From Hyphococcus luteus (lineage in GTDB: Bacteria; Pseudomonadota; Alphaproteobacteria; Caulobacterales; Parvularculaceae), in assembly GCF_002943565.1 (NCBI RefSeq), contig NZ_PJCH01000007.1, forward strand, positions 62,001-126,000: a stretch of DNA of 64,000 nt, written 5' to 3'. Position 1 is the first letter of the stretch. The number at the start of each line of letters is the position of its first letter. The notes under the pieces were generated by a model. It did not search any database. It worked only from the letters and a program-made list of their open reading frames with translations, and was not told the origin of the DNA. Position numbers and translations under genes: made by a program. Positions 35,945-43,398 of this stretch are shown piece by piece.

Positions 35945-36643
35945 ATGCACGCGATCCTTATCAATGGCGAAGCCCTGACCCCCGACCCCCTCGGCGCGGC
36001 CTATTGGGCGCGTGAGGAGACGCTGATCGTTTCGGACCTTCATTTCGAAAAGGGATCGAGCTTTGCGGCGCGCGGCGTCATGCTGCCGCCTTACGACACG
36101 CGCACGACATTGCTGCGGCTTGCCTCGCTGATCAGGCAATACCAGCCCAAGCGCGTGATTTCTCTCGGCGACGCCTTTCACGATGAAGAAGCCGAAACAC
36201 GCATGAACGAGGACGATGCGCAAACGCTCGTCTCGCTGATGCGCGAGACGGACTGGCTCTGGGTGCTCGGCAATCACGATCCCGAACCGCCCGCGCGGTT
36301 CGCCGCGCCTTGCGAAGCGACGGCGCAGATCGGCGCGCTGACTTTCGTGCATGAACCGTCGGAACGGGCGCGCCCCGGCGAGATCGCCGGTCATCTCCAC
36401 CCCTGCGCCCGCGTCGTCAGCGAAGGCCGCACCTTGCGCCGGCGCTGTTTCGCGGCGAGCGAGACGCGGATGATCATGCCGGCTATGGGCGCCTATACGG
36501 GCGGGCTCAACATTCTCGACGCGGCTTATGCGCCGCTCTTCTCCAGTCCCGTCGCCTGGGTCATGGGCGCCGACGGCGTTTATCCCATCGGATACGAAAA
36601 CCTCGCGCCGGATGTCGCAGGCGGCGCGCTGGCGCGGGCGTAA
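35945..36643 (+). CDS. pdeM: Ligase-associated metallophosphoesterase PdeM
   Basis: Endonuclease-type calcineurin-fold phosphoesterase paired with the Lhr-like helicase in DNA repair. 232 aa. Metal motifs in order: LIVSDLHFEKGSSFAARG (DxH), SLGDAFHDEE (GD), VLGNHDPEPP (GNHD), and FVHEPSERARPGEIAGHLHPCARV (GHxH). All metal ligands are present. It is 35 bases after the small membrane gene; the helicase lies 0.9 kb upstream on the same strand, so one operon is likely. Confidence 0.93.
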   Translation: MHAILINGEALTPDPLGAAYWAREETLIVSDLHFEKGSSFAARGVMLPPYDTRTTLLRLASLIRQYQPKRVISLGDAFHDEEAETRMNEDDAQTLVSLMRETDWLWVLGNHDPEPPARFAAPCEATAQIGALTFVHEPSERARPGEIAGHLHPCARVVSEGRTLRRRCFAASETRMIMPAMGAYTGGLNILDAAYAPLFSSPVAWVMGADGVYPIGYENLAPDVAGGALARA

Positions 36644-36649
36644 AATTTT

Positions 36650-36733
36650 CCCGCTCATCCCCGCGAGAGCGGGGACCCAGAAAGGGCCCGTCGCCTGCTT
36701 CATGGATTCCCGCTTTCGCGGGAATGAGCGGGG
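36650..36733. repeat. Palindromic intergenic repeat, family D
   Basis: CCCGCTCATCCCCGCGAGAG at the left end pairs with CGCGGGAATGAGCGGGG at the right end, with inner hairpins CCCCGCGAGAGCGGGG and TTCCCGCTTTCGCGGGAA. This resembles the widespread extragenic elements of alphaproteobacteria carrying the text ATTCCCGCTTTCGCGGGAAT. It directly follows pdeM and probably ends its transcript or stabilises its 3' end. Confidence 0.8.
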
Positions 36734-36778
36734 CTTGCTATTTTATTCCACCCCAATAACGAGAATCGCACGTCTCAA

Positions 36779-36800
36779 AATTCATCACATCTGATGAATT
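36779..36800. promoter_or_regulatory. Perfect inverted repeat, AATTCATCA arms
   Basis: AATTCATCA (36779-36787) and TGATGAATT (36792-36800) around a 4-base centre, in an AT-rich spot. It could bind a dimeric regulator or form a hairpin. No gene starts within 250 bases downstream on the plus strand, so its target is unclear. Confidence 0.4.
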
Positions 36801-36977
36801 CTTGCCGGAATCCCGCTTCCGGTGCGTAGTTATCCACGTCTTTTCATTCGGCCTTATTCTTCTCCCTGCGCCGGACTGAGACCGAAGCGAGAGGCGGGCG
36901 AAACATCATCCCCCGCATGAAATCAGCCATGAGGTCCTGACGGCGCCCGCGTTCCCGATGCGAAAGCGTGCGGGGGC

Positions 36978-37000
36978 GGGCTCTTTGACAGTGTGGAAAA
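36978..37000 (+). other. boxA-like rRNA leader fragment without rRNA
   Basis: GGGCTCTTTGACA (36978-36990) matches the boxA antitermination text found before 16S rRNA genes in alphaproteobacteria, and is followed by GTGTGGAAAA. The 12-mer CAGTGTGGAAAA (36989-37000) recurs inverted at 38477-38488. No rRNA gene follows; instead the end of an oppositely oriented oxidase gene does. It may be a relic of an rRNA leader or part of a small dispersed repeat. Confidence 0.4.
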
Positions 37001-37052
37001 TCGCGCGCGGCCGGATCGTTCGGGTCTGGAAGCGCGCGCCGGCGGCGAGGGG

Positions 37053-37505
37053 CTAGAGCGTCACGAGATCGGTGTGCGCGAAGCCTTTTGAGTAATCGAG
37101 CACCGAAATCACCACCGGCTCGAGGCGGAAGAGGGCGACGTCTTCCGCTGACGGCGCCTCGAACGGAATGTTTTTCTGTTCGGGATAGCGCGAGAACAAA
37201 AGCTTGATCGCCTTTCGCCCTTCGGCGGGATCGGCGATGCGCGTTGCATGCGCCGCCATGGAAAGCCCCTTGATGTCCATCACCTGGTCCGTATCGCGGT
37301 CGATGGTGACGGAGACGCGGTCGTCCTCAGCGAGATTGGCCGCTTTCTGGCTGTCCTTCCCGCACAGGAAATAGAGCGTCAGCCCGTCATGGGCGTAGCC
37401 GACGGTGGTCGCCTGGGGCCAGCCGTCGGGCCGCAAGGTGGCGACGGTCATGGTCCGGTGATCCTTGAGAATATCAATGATCTGCTGTTTGAGGGCCGCA
37501 TCCAT
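37053..37505 (-). CDS. Pyridoxamine 5'-phosphate-oxidase-family protein
   Basis: 150 aa from the ATG at 37505, 8 bases after GGGAG; the longer frame to 37673 overlaps regulatory DNA and is not supported. Split-barrel flavin-binding fold: HRTMTVATLRPDGWPQATTVGYAHDGLTLYFLCGKDSQKAANLAEDDRVSVTI is the FMN/F420-type core. Family members reduce or bind flavins, F420 or haem. An FNR/FixK-type box lies 59 bases upstream of its start, so expression under low oxygen is likely. Substrate unknown. Confidence 0.87.
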   Translation of the reverse strand: MDAALKQQIIDILKDHRTMTVATLRPDGWPQATTVGYAHDGLTLYFLCGKDSQKAANLAEDDRVSVTIDRDTDQVMDIKGLSMAAHATRIADPAEGRKAIKLLFSRYPEQKNIPFEAPSAEDVALFRLEPVVISVLDYSKGFAHTDLVTL

Positions 37506-37563
37506 GGCCTGTCTCCCGCAGTGATTGCAGGTGATATTCTTAACGCGCCGGACAGGGGAATGT

Positions 37564-37577
37564 TTGACCTGGCTCAA
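37564..37577. promoter_or_regulatory. FNR/FixK-type binding site
   Basis: TTGACCTGGCTCAA, matching the TTGA-N6-TCAA palindrome of FNR, FixK and FnrL; the CTGG centre is also the usual one in alphaproteobacteria. It is 59 bases upstream of the oxidase-family gene start on the minus strand and 123 bases upstream of rpmJ on the plus strand. Confidence 0.7.
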
Positions 37578-37699
37578 CGACGCGGTGAGTCGGCCGGAAA
37601 AGGGCCTCAGGCATGGCCGCGCCTTGTTGACATCCCCGTCCGGGCTGGCTATCTCCCGGCGCTCTGAATTCACTCGAAAGCCCGGAAAGGCTGATCGTC

Positions 37700-37825
37700 A
37701 TGAAAGTCCGTTCGTCGCTCAAGTCCTTGAAAAACCGGCATAAAGACTGCCGCGTGGTGCGCCGCAAGGGCCGCGTCTATGTGATCAACAAGACCCAGCG
37801 CCGCTTCAAAGCGAAGCAGGCTTAA
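37700..37825 (+). CDS. rpmJ: Ribosomal protein bL36
   Basis: 41 aa, starting [20 protein letters not shown] and ending in [11 protein letters not shown]. This is the zinc-free (C-minus) form: the canonical CxxC...C...H ligands are missing and only one Cys remains. It is a 50S subunit protein. Too short for many ORF scans but the sequence match is clear. The start follows GAAAGG. Confidence 0.96.
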   Translation: MKVRSSLKSLKNRHKDCRVVRRKGRVYVINKTQRRFKAKQA

Positions 37826-37893
37826 GGGCTTTTCACGCGCCTTCACGCGAGAATTCCTTGGTTTTTAAGGGTTTACCGATTAGGCTTTCGCTC

Positions 37894-38439
37894 ATGCGGA
37901 AGCCTTTTTGCATGGCTGTATTGGTCCTGATGACCGCAAGCCCGGCGTTTGCGGATCAGACTGACCCGCGTCTCGATCAGCTGTTCGAGGAGCTCCGGGT
38001 GGGCGATGCGCGCCGGGCGGAGGAAAACACGGCCCGGATCATCGAAATCTGGTCGGATTCCCAGAGCGACACCGTCGATCTTCTTTATGAGCGGGCCAAT
38101 CTCGCCGCCAATAACGGCGCTTTCGACCTGTCCCTGGCGCTGCTCGACCATATTGTCGGCCTCGCCCCGAATTTCGCCCAAGGCTATGCGCTGCGGGGCA
38201 CGGTGCGGCTCGCCGCGGAGAACCGGGCGGGCGCGATCGAGGATTTCTCGAAAGTCCTCGAGCTCGAGCCGCGCCAGTTCGAGGTCAGGACGACGCTCGC
38301 CGAACTTCTCCTCGCCGGCGGGGAGCGCCGCGACGCCTATGAGATGTTCCAGAAGGCGCTCGAATGGAATCCCCATGACGACTACGCCCGCCGCCAGGCG
38401 CGCATGCTGCGCCGGGAAATCGACGGCCAGGAGATCTAG
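37894..38439 (+). CDS. Exported TPR protein
   Basis: 181 aa from the ATG at 37894, which opens a signal peptide (MRKPFCMAVLVLMTASPAFA). The mature part contains TPR helices: DLLYERANLAANNGAFDLSLALLDHIVGLAPNF, AQGYALRGTVRLAAENRAGAIEDFSKVLELEPRQ and FEVRTTLAELLLAGGERRDAYEMFQKALEWNPHD, about three repeats from residue 60 to 165. Likely a periplasmic scaffold or adaptor. The stop codon is followed by the hairpin GGGCTTT/AAAGCCC (38439-38457), which lacks a T run. Confidence 0.85.
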   Translation: MRKPFCMAVLVLMTASPAFADQTDPRLDQLFEELRVGDARRAEENTARIIEIWSDSQSDTVDLLYERANLAANNGAFDLSLALLDHIVGLAPNFAQGYALRGTVRLAAENRAGAIEDFSKVLELEPRQFEVRTTLAELLLAGGERRDAYEMFQKALEWNPHDDYARRQARMLRREIDGQEI

Positions 38440-38603
38440 GGCTTTTCCCGAAAGCCCCTCGCGTCAAGCGATTTAGTTTTCCACACTGACGCGGTTCGCG
38501 CTTGGCCTTTCGTGCGAGCGTTTCTATTCCTTTGGGTTCCCGGCGTGGCGGACGCTATCGTCCGTGTCCGGATGAATATTTTAGACCCCGAAGGAGCGAA
38601 CCA

Positions 38604-38870
38604 GTGGCGGACGGATCGGCGAGCGTTGAAGGCGCGACAACCATTGCAGCGGACCGGCTGCGCTCTTTCATCGAGCGGGTCGAGCGGCTAGAGGAAGACA
38701 AGGCCGCGGTGATGAACGACATCAAGGAAGTTTACGCCGAAGCCAAGGGCGAGGGCTATGACGTCAAGACGCTGCGCCAGGTGGTGAAGATCCGCAAAAT
38801 GGAAAAGGCCGACCGCCAGGAGCAGGAAGCGCTGCTCGATCTTTATCTCTCCGCCATCGGCGAGGCCTAA
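38604..38870 (+). CDS. gapR: Nucleoid-associated protein GapR (DUF2312)
   Basis: 88 aa. GTG start at 38604, 8 bases after AAGGAG; the frame upstream is unsupported. Sequence RLRSFIERVERLEEDKAAVMNDIKEVYAEAKGEGYDVKTLRQVVKIRKMEKADRQEQEALLDLYLSAIG is the GapR/DUF2312 signature. In Caulobacter GapR encircles overtwisted DNA ahead of replication and transcription forks and aids gyrase and topoisomerase IV. The protein is all helical and forms a tetramer ring. Monocistronic by spacing. Confidence 0.93.
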   Translation: MADGSASVEGATTIAADRLRSFIERVERLEEDKAAVMNDIKEVYAEAKGEGYDVKTLRQVVKIRKMEKADRQEQEALLDLYLSAIGEA

Positions 38871-38941
38871 GGCTTTCGCGCGCGGCTTCATTTCGCCGGC
38901 CGCGGGCGCTATCAGGTGAAAGCTTTTAGAGAGTTTTCGCC

Positions 38942-41383
38942 ATGACGGCGCTTCCCATCGACGCGGTCACGCCGCAAATCCTGTCGGCGCTGGAAACGCA
39001 CAGCCGGCTGGTGCTCGCCGCGCCGCCGGGCGCGGGCAAGTCGACCCGGCTTCCTTTAAAACTTCTGGACGCGCCCTGGCTTGAAGGCCGGCGCATCCTG
39101 CTTCTCGAACCGCGCCGCATCGCCGCGCGCATGGCGGCCGAGCGCATGGCCGCGGCGCTGGGCGAGAAGGTTGGCGGCGCTGTCGGCCTGTCGACGCGGG
39201 TCGACCGGCGCGTCTCGAACGCGACGCGCATAGAGGTCGTCACCGACGGCTTGTTCACCCGGCGCATTCTCGACGATCCGGAGCTGTCGCGCATTGGCGC
39301 GGTGCTGTTCGACGAATTTCACGAACGCTCGCTTAGCGCGGACCTCGGTCTTGTGCTGGCGCTCGACGCGCAAGAGGCGCTGCGCGAGGATTTGCGCCTT
39401 GTCGTCATGTCCGCAACGCTCGATGTGGCGCGCATGGCGCGCGCGCTCGATGCGCCGGCGATTGAAAGCGAAGGCCGCCAATATCCGGTGCAGACGATCT
39501 ATCTCGGCAAGGGGCGGGACCGCATCGACGCGCAGGCCGCTTCCGCCGTTCGCCGCGCGCTGAAAGAGCAGGAAGGATCGGTGCTCGTCTTCCTCCCCGG
39601 TCGCGGCGAAATCCTGCGCACGGCGGAGCGCCTTGAAGACTTGCCTGGCGACGTCATGGTCGCGCCGCTTTACGGCGCGCTTTCGCCGGCGGAGCAGGAC
39701 CGCGCCGTTTCGCCCGCGCCCGCGGGCAAGCGCAAGGTGGTCATCGCCACGGACATCGCCGAAAGCGCGCTCACCATCGAGGGCGTCTCGACGGTCATCG
39801 ATGCGGGGCTTGCCCGCATGGCGCAGTTCGATCCGGCGTCGGGCGCCAGCGAACTCGTCACGCGGCGGGCCTCGCTCGCCAGCGTCGACCAGCGGCGCGG
39901 TCGCGCCGGGCGCCTCGGACCGGGGGTATGTTACCGTTTATGGGACGAAGCGGCGACGCGCGGGCTCAAGGCCCACGGCGATCCGGAAATCGTCATGAGC
40001 GATCTTTCGGGGCTGGCTTTGGCGCTCGCCGAATGGGGCGAGCGCGATCCCGCGCGGCTCCAATTTATCGACGCCCCGCCGAAGGCGCGTTACGCGGGCG
40101 CGGTCGAACAATTGCGCGCGCTCGGCGCTGTTGACGAGACCGGGGCGCTGACCCCGCGCGGGCGCGAGATGGCGCGCCTTCCCATGGCGGCGCCGCTCGC
40201 GGCCATGGTGGCCGGCGCCGAGGCGGGGCGGGAGCGCAGTCTCGCCGCGGAGATTGCGGCGCTGGCGAGCGAGCCGGGGCTCGGCGGTCCGTCCACGGAT
40301 ATTCGCGACCGCCTCGTGCGGTTCCGCCGGGACGGGTCGCCCCGCGCGAAGGTCTTGAAGGCGCAGGCCGCGCGCTGGGCCGGCGGCGCGAAGGAGCGAG
40401 GCGACGTGAAAGACGCCGGGCGCATCGTCGCCGCCGCGACCCCGGGCATGATCGCGCGGGCGAGGCCGGGTCTACGCGGGCGTTATCTTCTCGCCATTGG
40501 ACGCGAGGCGCGGCTCGATGAAGCCGACGCGCTCGCGGGCGAGCCCTGGCTCGCCGTCGTCGGACTGACGGGGTCGGCGAAGACCCAGCGCATCACGCTC
40601 GCCGCGCCGTTGAGCGAGGCGGAGGCGCTGGAGCTCGGCGGCGTCGTCGAGGAAGAGCGCGCGGACTATGACCCTGCAACCAAGACGCTGAAGGCGCGGC
40701 GGGTGCGCGCGCTGGGCGCCATCGTGCTGTCCGAAACGCCGCTGGCGCGCCCGCGCGGGGAAACGGCGCGAAAAGCGCTGATCGCCGCCTTGCGCGAATA
40801 TGGGTTCGATCTTCTGTCGGCGAACGCGTCGCTGCGCATGGTTCAAGCGCGCATGGAATTCGCGAAGCGTTGCGGGCTCGATCTTCCGTCAGCGGATGAT
40901 GACGCGCTGCTGGAGGCGGCGGAGGAATGGCTGGCGCCGCTGCTGGGCGATCCGCCGAGCCTTGATGCGCCGAAAGACGATGCGGTGAGGGAGGCGCTGC
41001 TGTCGCGCCTTCCATGGGAGCAGCGCGCCGCTTTCGATAAGTTTGCGCCGCGTTTCATTGAAATCCCGAGCGGACGGCGCATCGAAATCGATTATGTATC
41101 GGAAGGCGCCCCGTCGGCGTCGGCGCGGGTGCAGGAGTTTTTCGGGAGCGCGGCGCATCCCACAGTGGGAAAGGGCGCGCCCGTCACGCTGCATCTTTTA
41201 TCGCCCGCCGGACGGCCCGTCGCCGTCACGAAAGACCTTCCCGGGTTCTGGAAAGGCGGTTATCGCGACATGGCGAAAGACATGCGCGCGCGTTATCCGA
41301 AACACGACTGGCCGGACGACCCGGCCTCGGCGCGCGCCCACGAGGGCCGCACCAAGGCGCGGCTTTCGAAAGAAGGGGAATAG
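38942..41383 (+). CDS. hrpB: ATP-dependent helicase HrpB
   Basis: DEAH-type RNA helicase family protein of 813 aa. Motifs: LAAPPGAGKSTRLPL (Walker A near residue 25), VLFDEFHERSL (DEFH, the HrpB variant), VVMSATLD, VLVFLPGRGEI, ATDIAESALTIEGV and QRRGRAGRLGPG. The C-terminal part FFGSAAHPTVGKGAPVTLHLLSPAGRPVAVTKDLPGFWKGGY is the HrpB-specific domain. Role in bacteria poorly known. Starts at the ATG at 38942, 71 bases after gapR. Confidence 0.96.
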   Translation: MTALPIDAVTPQILSALETHSRLVLAAPPGAGKSTRLPLKLLDAPWLEGRRILLLEPRRIAARMAAERMAAALGEKVGGAVGLSTRVDRRVSNATRIEVVTDGLFTRRILDDPELSRIGAVLFDEFHERSLSADLGLVLALDAQEALREDLRLVVMSATLDVARMARALDAPAIESEGRQYPVQTIYLGKGRDRIDAQAASAVRRALKEQEGSVLVFLPGRGEILRTAERLEDLPGDVMVAPLYGALSPAEQDRAVSPAPAGKRKVVIATDIAESALTIEGVSTVIDAGLARMAQFDPASGASELVTRRASLASVDQRRGRAGRLGPGVCYRLWDEAATRGLKAHGDPEIVMSDLSGLALALAEWGERDPARLQFIDAPPKARYAGAVEQLRALGAVDETGALTPRGREMARLPMAAPLAAMVAGAEAGRERSLAAEIAALASEPGLGGPSTDIRDRLVRFRRDGSPRAKVLKAQAARWAGGAKERGDVKDAGRIVAAATPGMIARARPGLRGRYLLAIGREARLDEADALAGEPWLAVVGLTGSAKTQRITLAAPLSEAEALELGGVVEEERADYDPATKTLKARRVRALGAIVLSETPLARPRGETARKALIAALREYGFDLLSANASLRMVQARMEFAKRCGLDLPSADDDALLEAAEEWLAPLLGDPPSLDAPKDDAVREALLSRLPWEQRAAFDKFAPRFIEIPSGRRIEIDYVSEGAPSASARVQEFFGSAAHPTVGKGAPVTLHLLSPAGRPVAVTKDLPGFWKGGYRDMAKDMRARYPKHDWPDDPASARAHEGRTKARLSKEGE

Positions 41384-41395
41384 GCTCAGGCGCGT

Positions 41396-41494
41396 CTTCA
41401 TCCTGAGGAGCAAAAACCTCTTCGTCCTTCGAGACGACTCCGCGAAGCGGAGTCCCTCAGGATGAAGAGGTTTTTGCGTCTCGAAGGATTGAAG
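41396..41494. repeat. Palindromic intergenic repeat, family A copy 1
   Basis: CTTCATCCTGAGG (41396-41408) pairs with CCTCAGGATGAAG (41455-41467). An inner arm with ACCTCTTCGTCCTTCGAGAC and a right-hand part (GTCTCGAAGGATTGAAG) give an overlapping second pairing. Same text as copies at 46529, 52396 and 60729. It lies between convergent hrpB and the sigma-54 regulator. Confidence 0.85.
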
Positions 41495-41505
41495 GCTGAA
41501 AGGGC

Positions 41506-43008
41506 CTAACTCGCCCGCTTAATCTCGAGATCGTGCTCGCGCAGTTTGCGGTAGAGCGTGGAGCGGCCCATGCCGAGGCGGCGCGCGACTTCCGACATCT
41601 TGCCTTCATAGGTTTCGATGGCGAGTTCGATAAGGTCTTTCTCGATTTCCTGCAGCGAGCGCAGATGGCCGTCGCGATCGAAGACCGCCACCGGCGCGTC
41701 GCCGCCGCTTTGCTCGGCCGGCGCCGCGCCAGACGCTTTGGCTGTGCGCGGCTGAGGCGCGCTTTCCTCGCCGTCATCTTGGGAATCCGAAACCAGAGGC
41801 GGGCCGGTCTCGATGCCGGCGGCTTTGAATTCATCGGCGAGATGCGGGAAATCGTCGGCGGAAAGATAGGCGTTCTCCGCGAGCACGACGGCGCGAAAAA
41901 TGCTGTTTTCAAGCTGGCGCACATTGCCCGGCCATTTGAACGCGCAAAGGACTTCCATCACTTCGTGACGGACGCCGCGCACGTCGCGGCGCTCTTCGGC
42001 GTTGTAACGCTCGATGAAATGATCGATGAGCGCGGGAATGTCTTCCGGCCGGTCGCGCAGCGACGGAATTTCGATAGGAAAGACATTGAGGCGGTAGAAC
42101 AGGTCTTCGCGGAACCGGCCCGCCTTCACCTCTTCGGCGAGGTCGCGGTTGGTCGCGGAAATGACGCGCACATCGACCTTCACGGGACGTTTCGAACCGA
42201 TGGGATCGACTTCGCCTTCCTGCAACACGCGCAGCAGCTTCACCTGCATGTCGGCGGGCAATTCGCCCACTTCGTCGAGAAAGATGGTGCCGGTGTCGGC
42301 TTCCTGGAACTTGCCGATATGTTTGGCGCTGGCGCCGGTGAAAGAGCCTTTTTCATGGCCGAAGAGAATGCTCTCGACGAGGTTCTCGGGGATCGCGCCG
42401 CAGTTCACCGTAATGAACGGACGGCCCGACCGGTCGGACGAGCCCTGAATGGCGCGCGCCACCATTTCCTTGCCGGTGCCGCTTTCGCCGGTGATGAGGA
42501 TCGGGATGTTGGAAGACGCGGCGCGCTCGCCGAGGCGCATGACATGGCGCAGCGCGGTTGAATCGCCGATGAGATCCTTGAACCCCATGGCGCCTTCATG
42601 CTTGCGTTTCAGGCGCGAGACCTCGCCCTTGAGGGTCGTCAGGTTGAGCGCGTTCTTGATCGAGACGATGACGCGCTCGGGCGAGGCGGGTTTGACGAAA
42701 AAGTCCGCGGCGCCCGACTGCATCGCCTCGACCACGGTGTCGATGCCGCCTTGCGCGGTCAGAACGATCACCGGCAAATCCTCGCGGAAGGATTTCGCGC
42801 GTTTCAGGGTTTCCATGCCGCCAAGGCCGGGCATGCGCAAGTCGAGCATGATCAGCGCCACATCCGCGCCCTGCTGGCTTTGCAGCAGGGACAGCGCGCT
42901 TTCGCCGTTCGCCGCCTGCAGCACCGGATATCCCGCTTTTTCGCACACGGCGCGCATCAGCCGGCGCTGGGTGGGATCATCATCGACGATCAGAATCGTT
43001 TTCACCAT
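41506..43008 (-). CDS. Sigma-54-dependent response regulator (NtrC family)
   Basis: 500 aa: receiver domain with phospho-acceptor Asp in MLDLRMPGLGG (D56), AAA+ domain with ITGESGTGKEM Walker A, the sigma-54 contact loop GSFTGA and LDEVGELPAD, and a Fis-type HTH (MSEVARRLGMGRSTLYRKLREHD). It activates RNA polymerase with sigma-54 after phosphorylation. The opening TILIVDDDPTQRRLMRAV looks like Caulobacter TacA, a stalk/cell-cycle activator, but this is not proven. A near-consensus CtrA box lies 127 bases upstream. No partner histidine kinase is adjacent. Confidence 0.93.
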   Translation of the reverse strand: MVKTILIVDDDPTQRRLMRAVCEKAGYPVLQAANGESALSLLQSQQGADVALIMLDLRMPGLGGMETLKRAKSFREDLPVIVLTAQGGIDTVVEAMQSGAADFFVKPASPERVIVSIKNALNLTTLKGEVSRLKRKHEGAMGFKDLIGDSTALRHVMRLGERAASSNIPILITGESGTGKEMVARAIQGSSDRSGRPFITVNCGAIPENLVESILFGHEKGSFTGASAKHIGKFQEADTGTIFLDEVGELPADMQVKLLRVLQEGEVDPIGSKRPVKVDVRVISATNRDLAEEVKAGRFREDLFYRLNVFPIEIPSLRDRPEDIPALIDHFIERYNAEERRDVRGVRHEVMEVLCAFKWPGNVRQLENSIFRAVVLAENAYLSADDFPHLADEFKAAGIETGPPLVSDSQDDGEESAPQPRTAKASGAAPAEQSGGDAPVAVFDRDGHLRSLQEIEKDLIELAIETYEGKMSEVARRLGMGRSTLYRKLREHDLEIKRAS

Positions 43009-43134
43009 TGGAGGCGGACCCTTCTGAAAAGTAATATAGGTCCGGCAAAATGGCGTAAGGGAGTAAAAATGGGCTTAATCCGTGTCATTCCGGTACGTCT
43101 TTGCAGCGCTTTGCGATAATGATTTGTTTACGGA

Positions 43135-43151
43135 TTAATTAGTTGTTTACC
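43135..43151. promoter_or_regulatory. CtrA-like box
   Basis: TTAA (43135-43138), 7 bases, TTTACC (43146-43151); one mismatch from the CtrA consensus TTAA-N7-TTAACC. It lies 127 bases upstream of the sigma-54 regulator on the other strand and in AT-rich DNA. Confidence 0.5.
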
Positions 43152-43174
43152 ATGACGGGCAACCGGCCGGATTT

Positions 43175-43320
43175 CCACCTCCCCCTTGAGGGGAGGTCAA
43201 AAACGCGAAGCGTTTTTGGGTGGGGGATAACATGGTGTCCGTCAGGTTCTGATTTGCCCGCCCGCGCACCCCCTCCCGAAACTGCTGCGCAGTTTCGACC
43301 TCCCCTCAAGGGGGAGGTGG
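43175..43320. repeat. Palindromic intergenic repeat, family B copy 2
   Basis: Perfect 24-base outer arms, 43175-43198 and 43297-43320, starting CCACCTCCCCCTTGAGGGG. Inner hairpins AAAAACGC/GCGTTTTT and GAAACTGC/GCAGTTTC. Related to 4384-4505. Confidence 0.85.
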
Positions 43321-43398
43321 ACGCGTGCGCCGCATCAATCCCTTTGCCTGTGCGGCCGGATCGGTTATCGAGAAGCGTCATAGAAAGTCCGCCGCCCG

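Larger units (their letters stand above)
36644..37052. other. Gene-free stretch between pdeM and an oxidase
   Basis: 409 bases without a supportable ORF. It holds a palindromic repeat (36650-36733), a perfect 9-base-arm inverted repeat (36779-36800), one near-consensus DnaA box TTATCCACG (36830-36838) and a boxA-like rRNA leader sequence (36978-36990). No rRNA or tRNA follows. Its 3' part is GC-rich with GCGCGC runs before the oxidase stop codon. Confidence 0.7.
43009..43398. other. Gene-free stretch between regulator and hydrolase
   Basis: 390 bases between divergent genes with no supportable ORF. It contains an AT-rich part (43100-43152) with a CtrA-like box at 43135-43151 and the family B repeat at 43175-43320; the rest is the hydrolase's leader. 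Confidence 0.7.

Noticed and set aside
36830-36838. DnaA box TTATCCACG as sign of an origin
   Set aside because: Single imperfect box, no cluster, no dnaA, hemE or gidA neighbours.
36978-37052. rRNA operon start
   Set aside because: boxA-like text is present but no 16S sequence follows and an oxidase gene ends there on the other strand.
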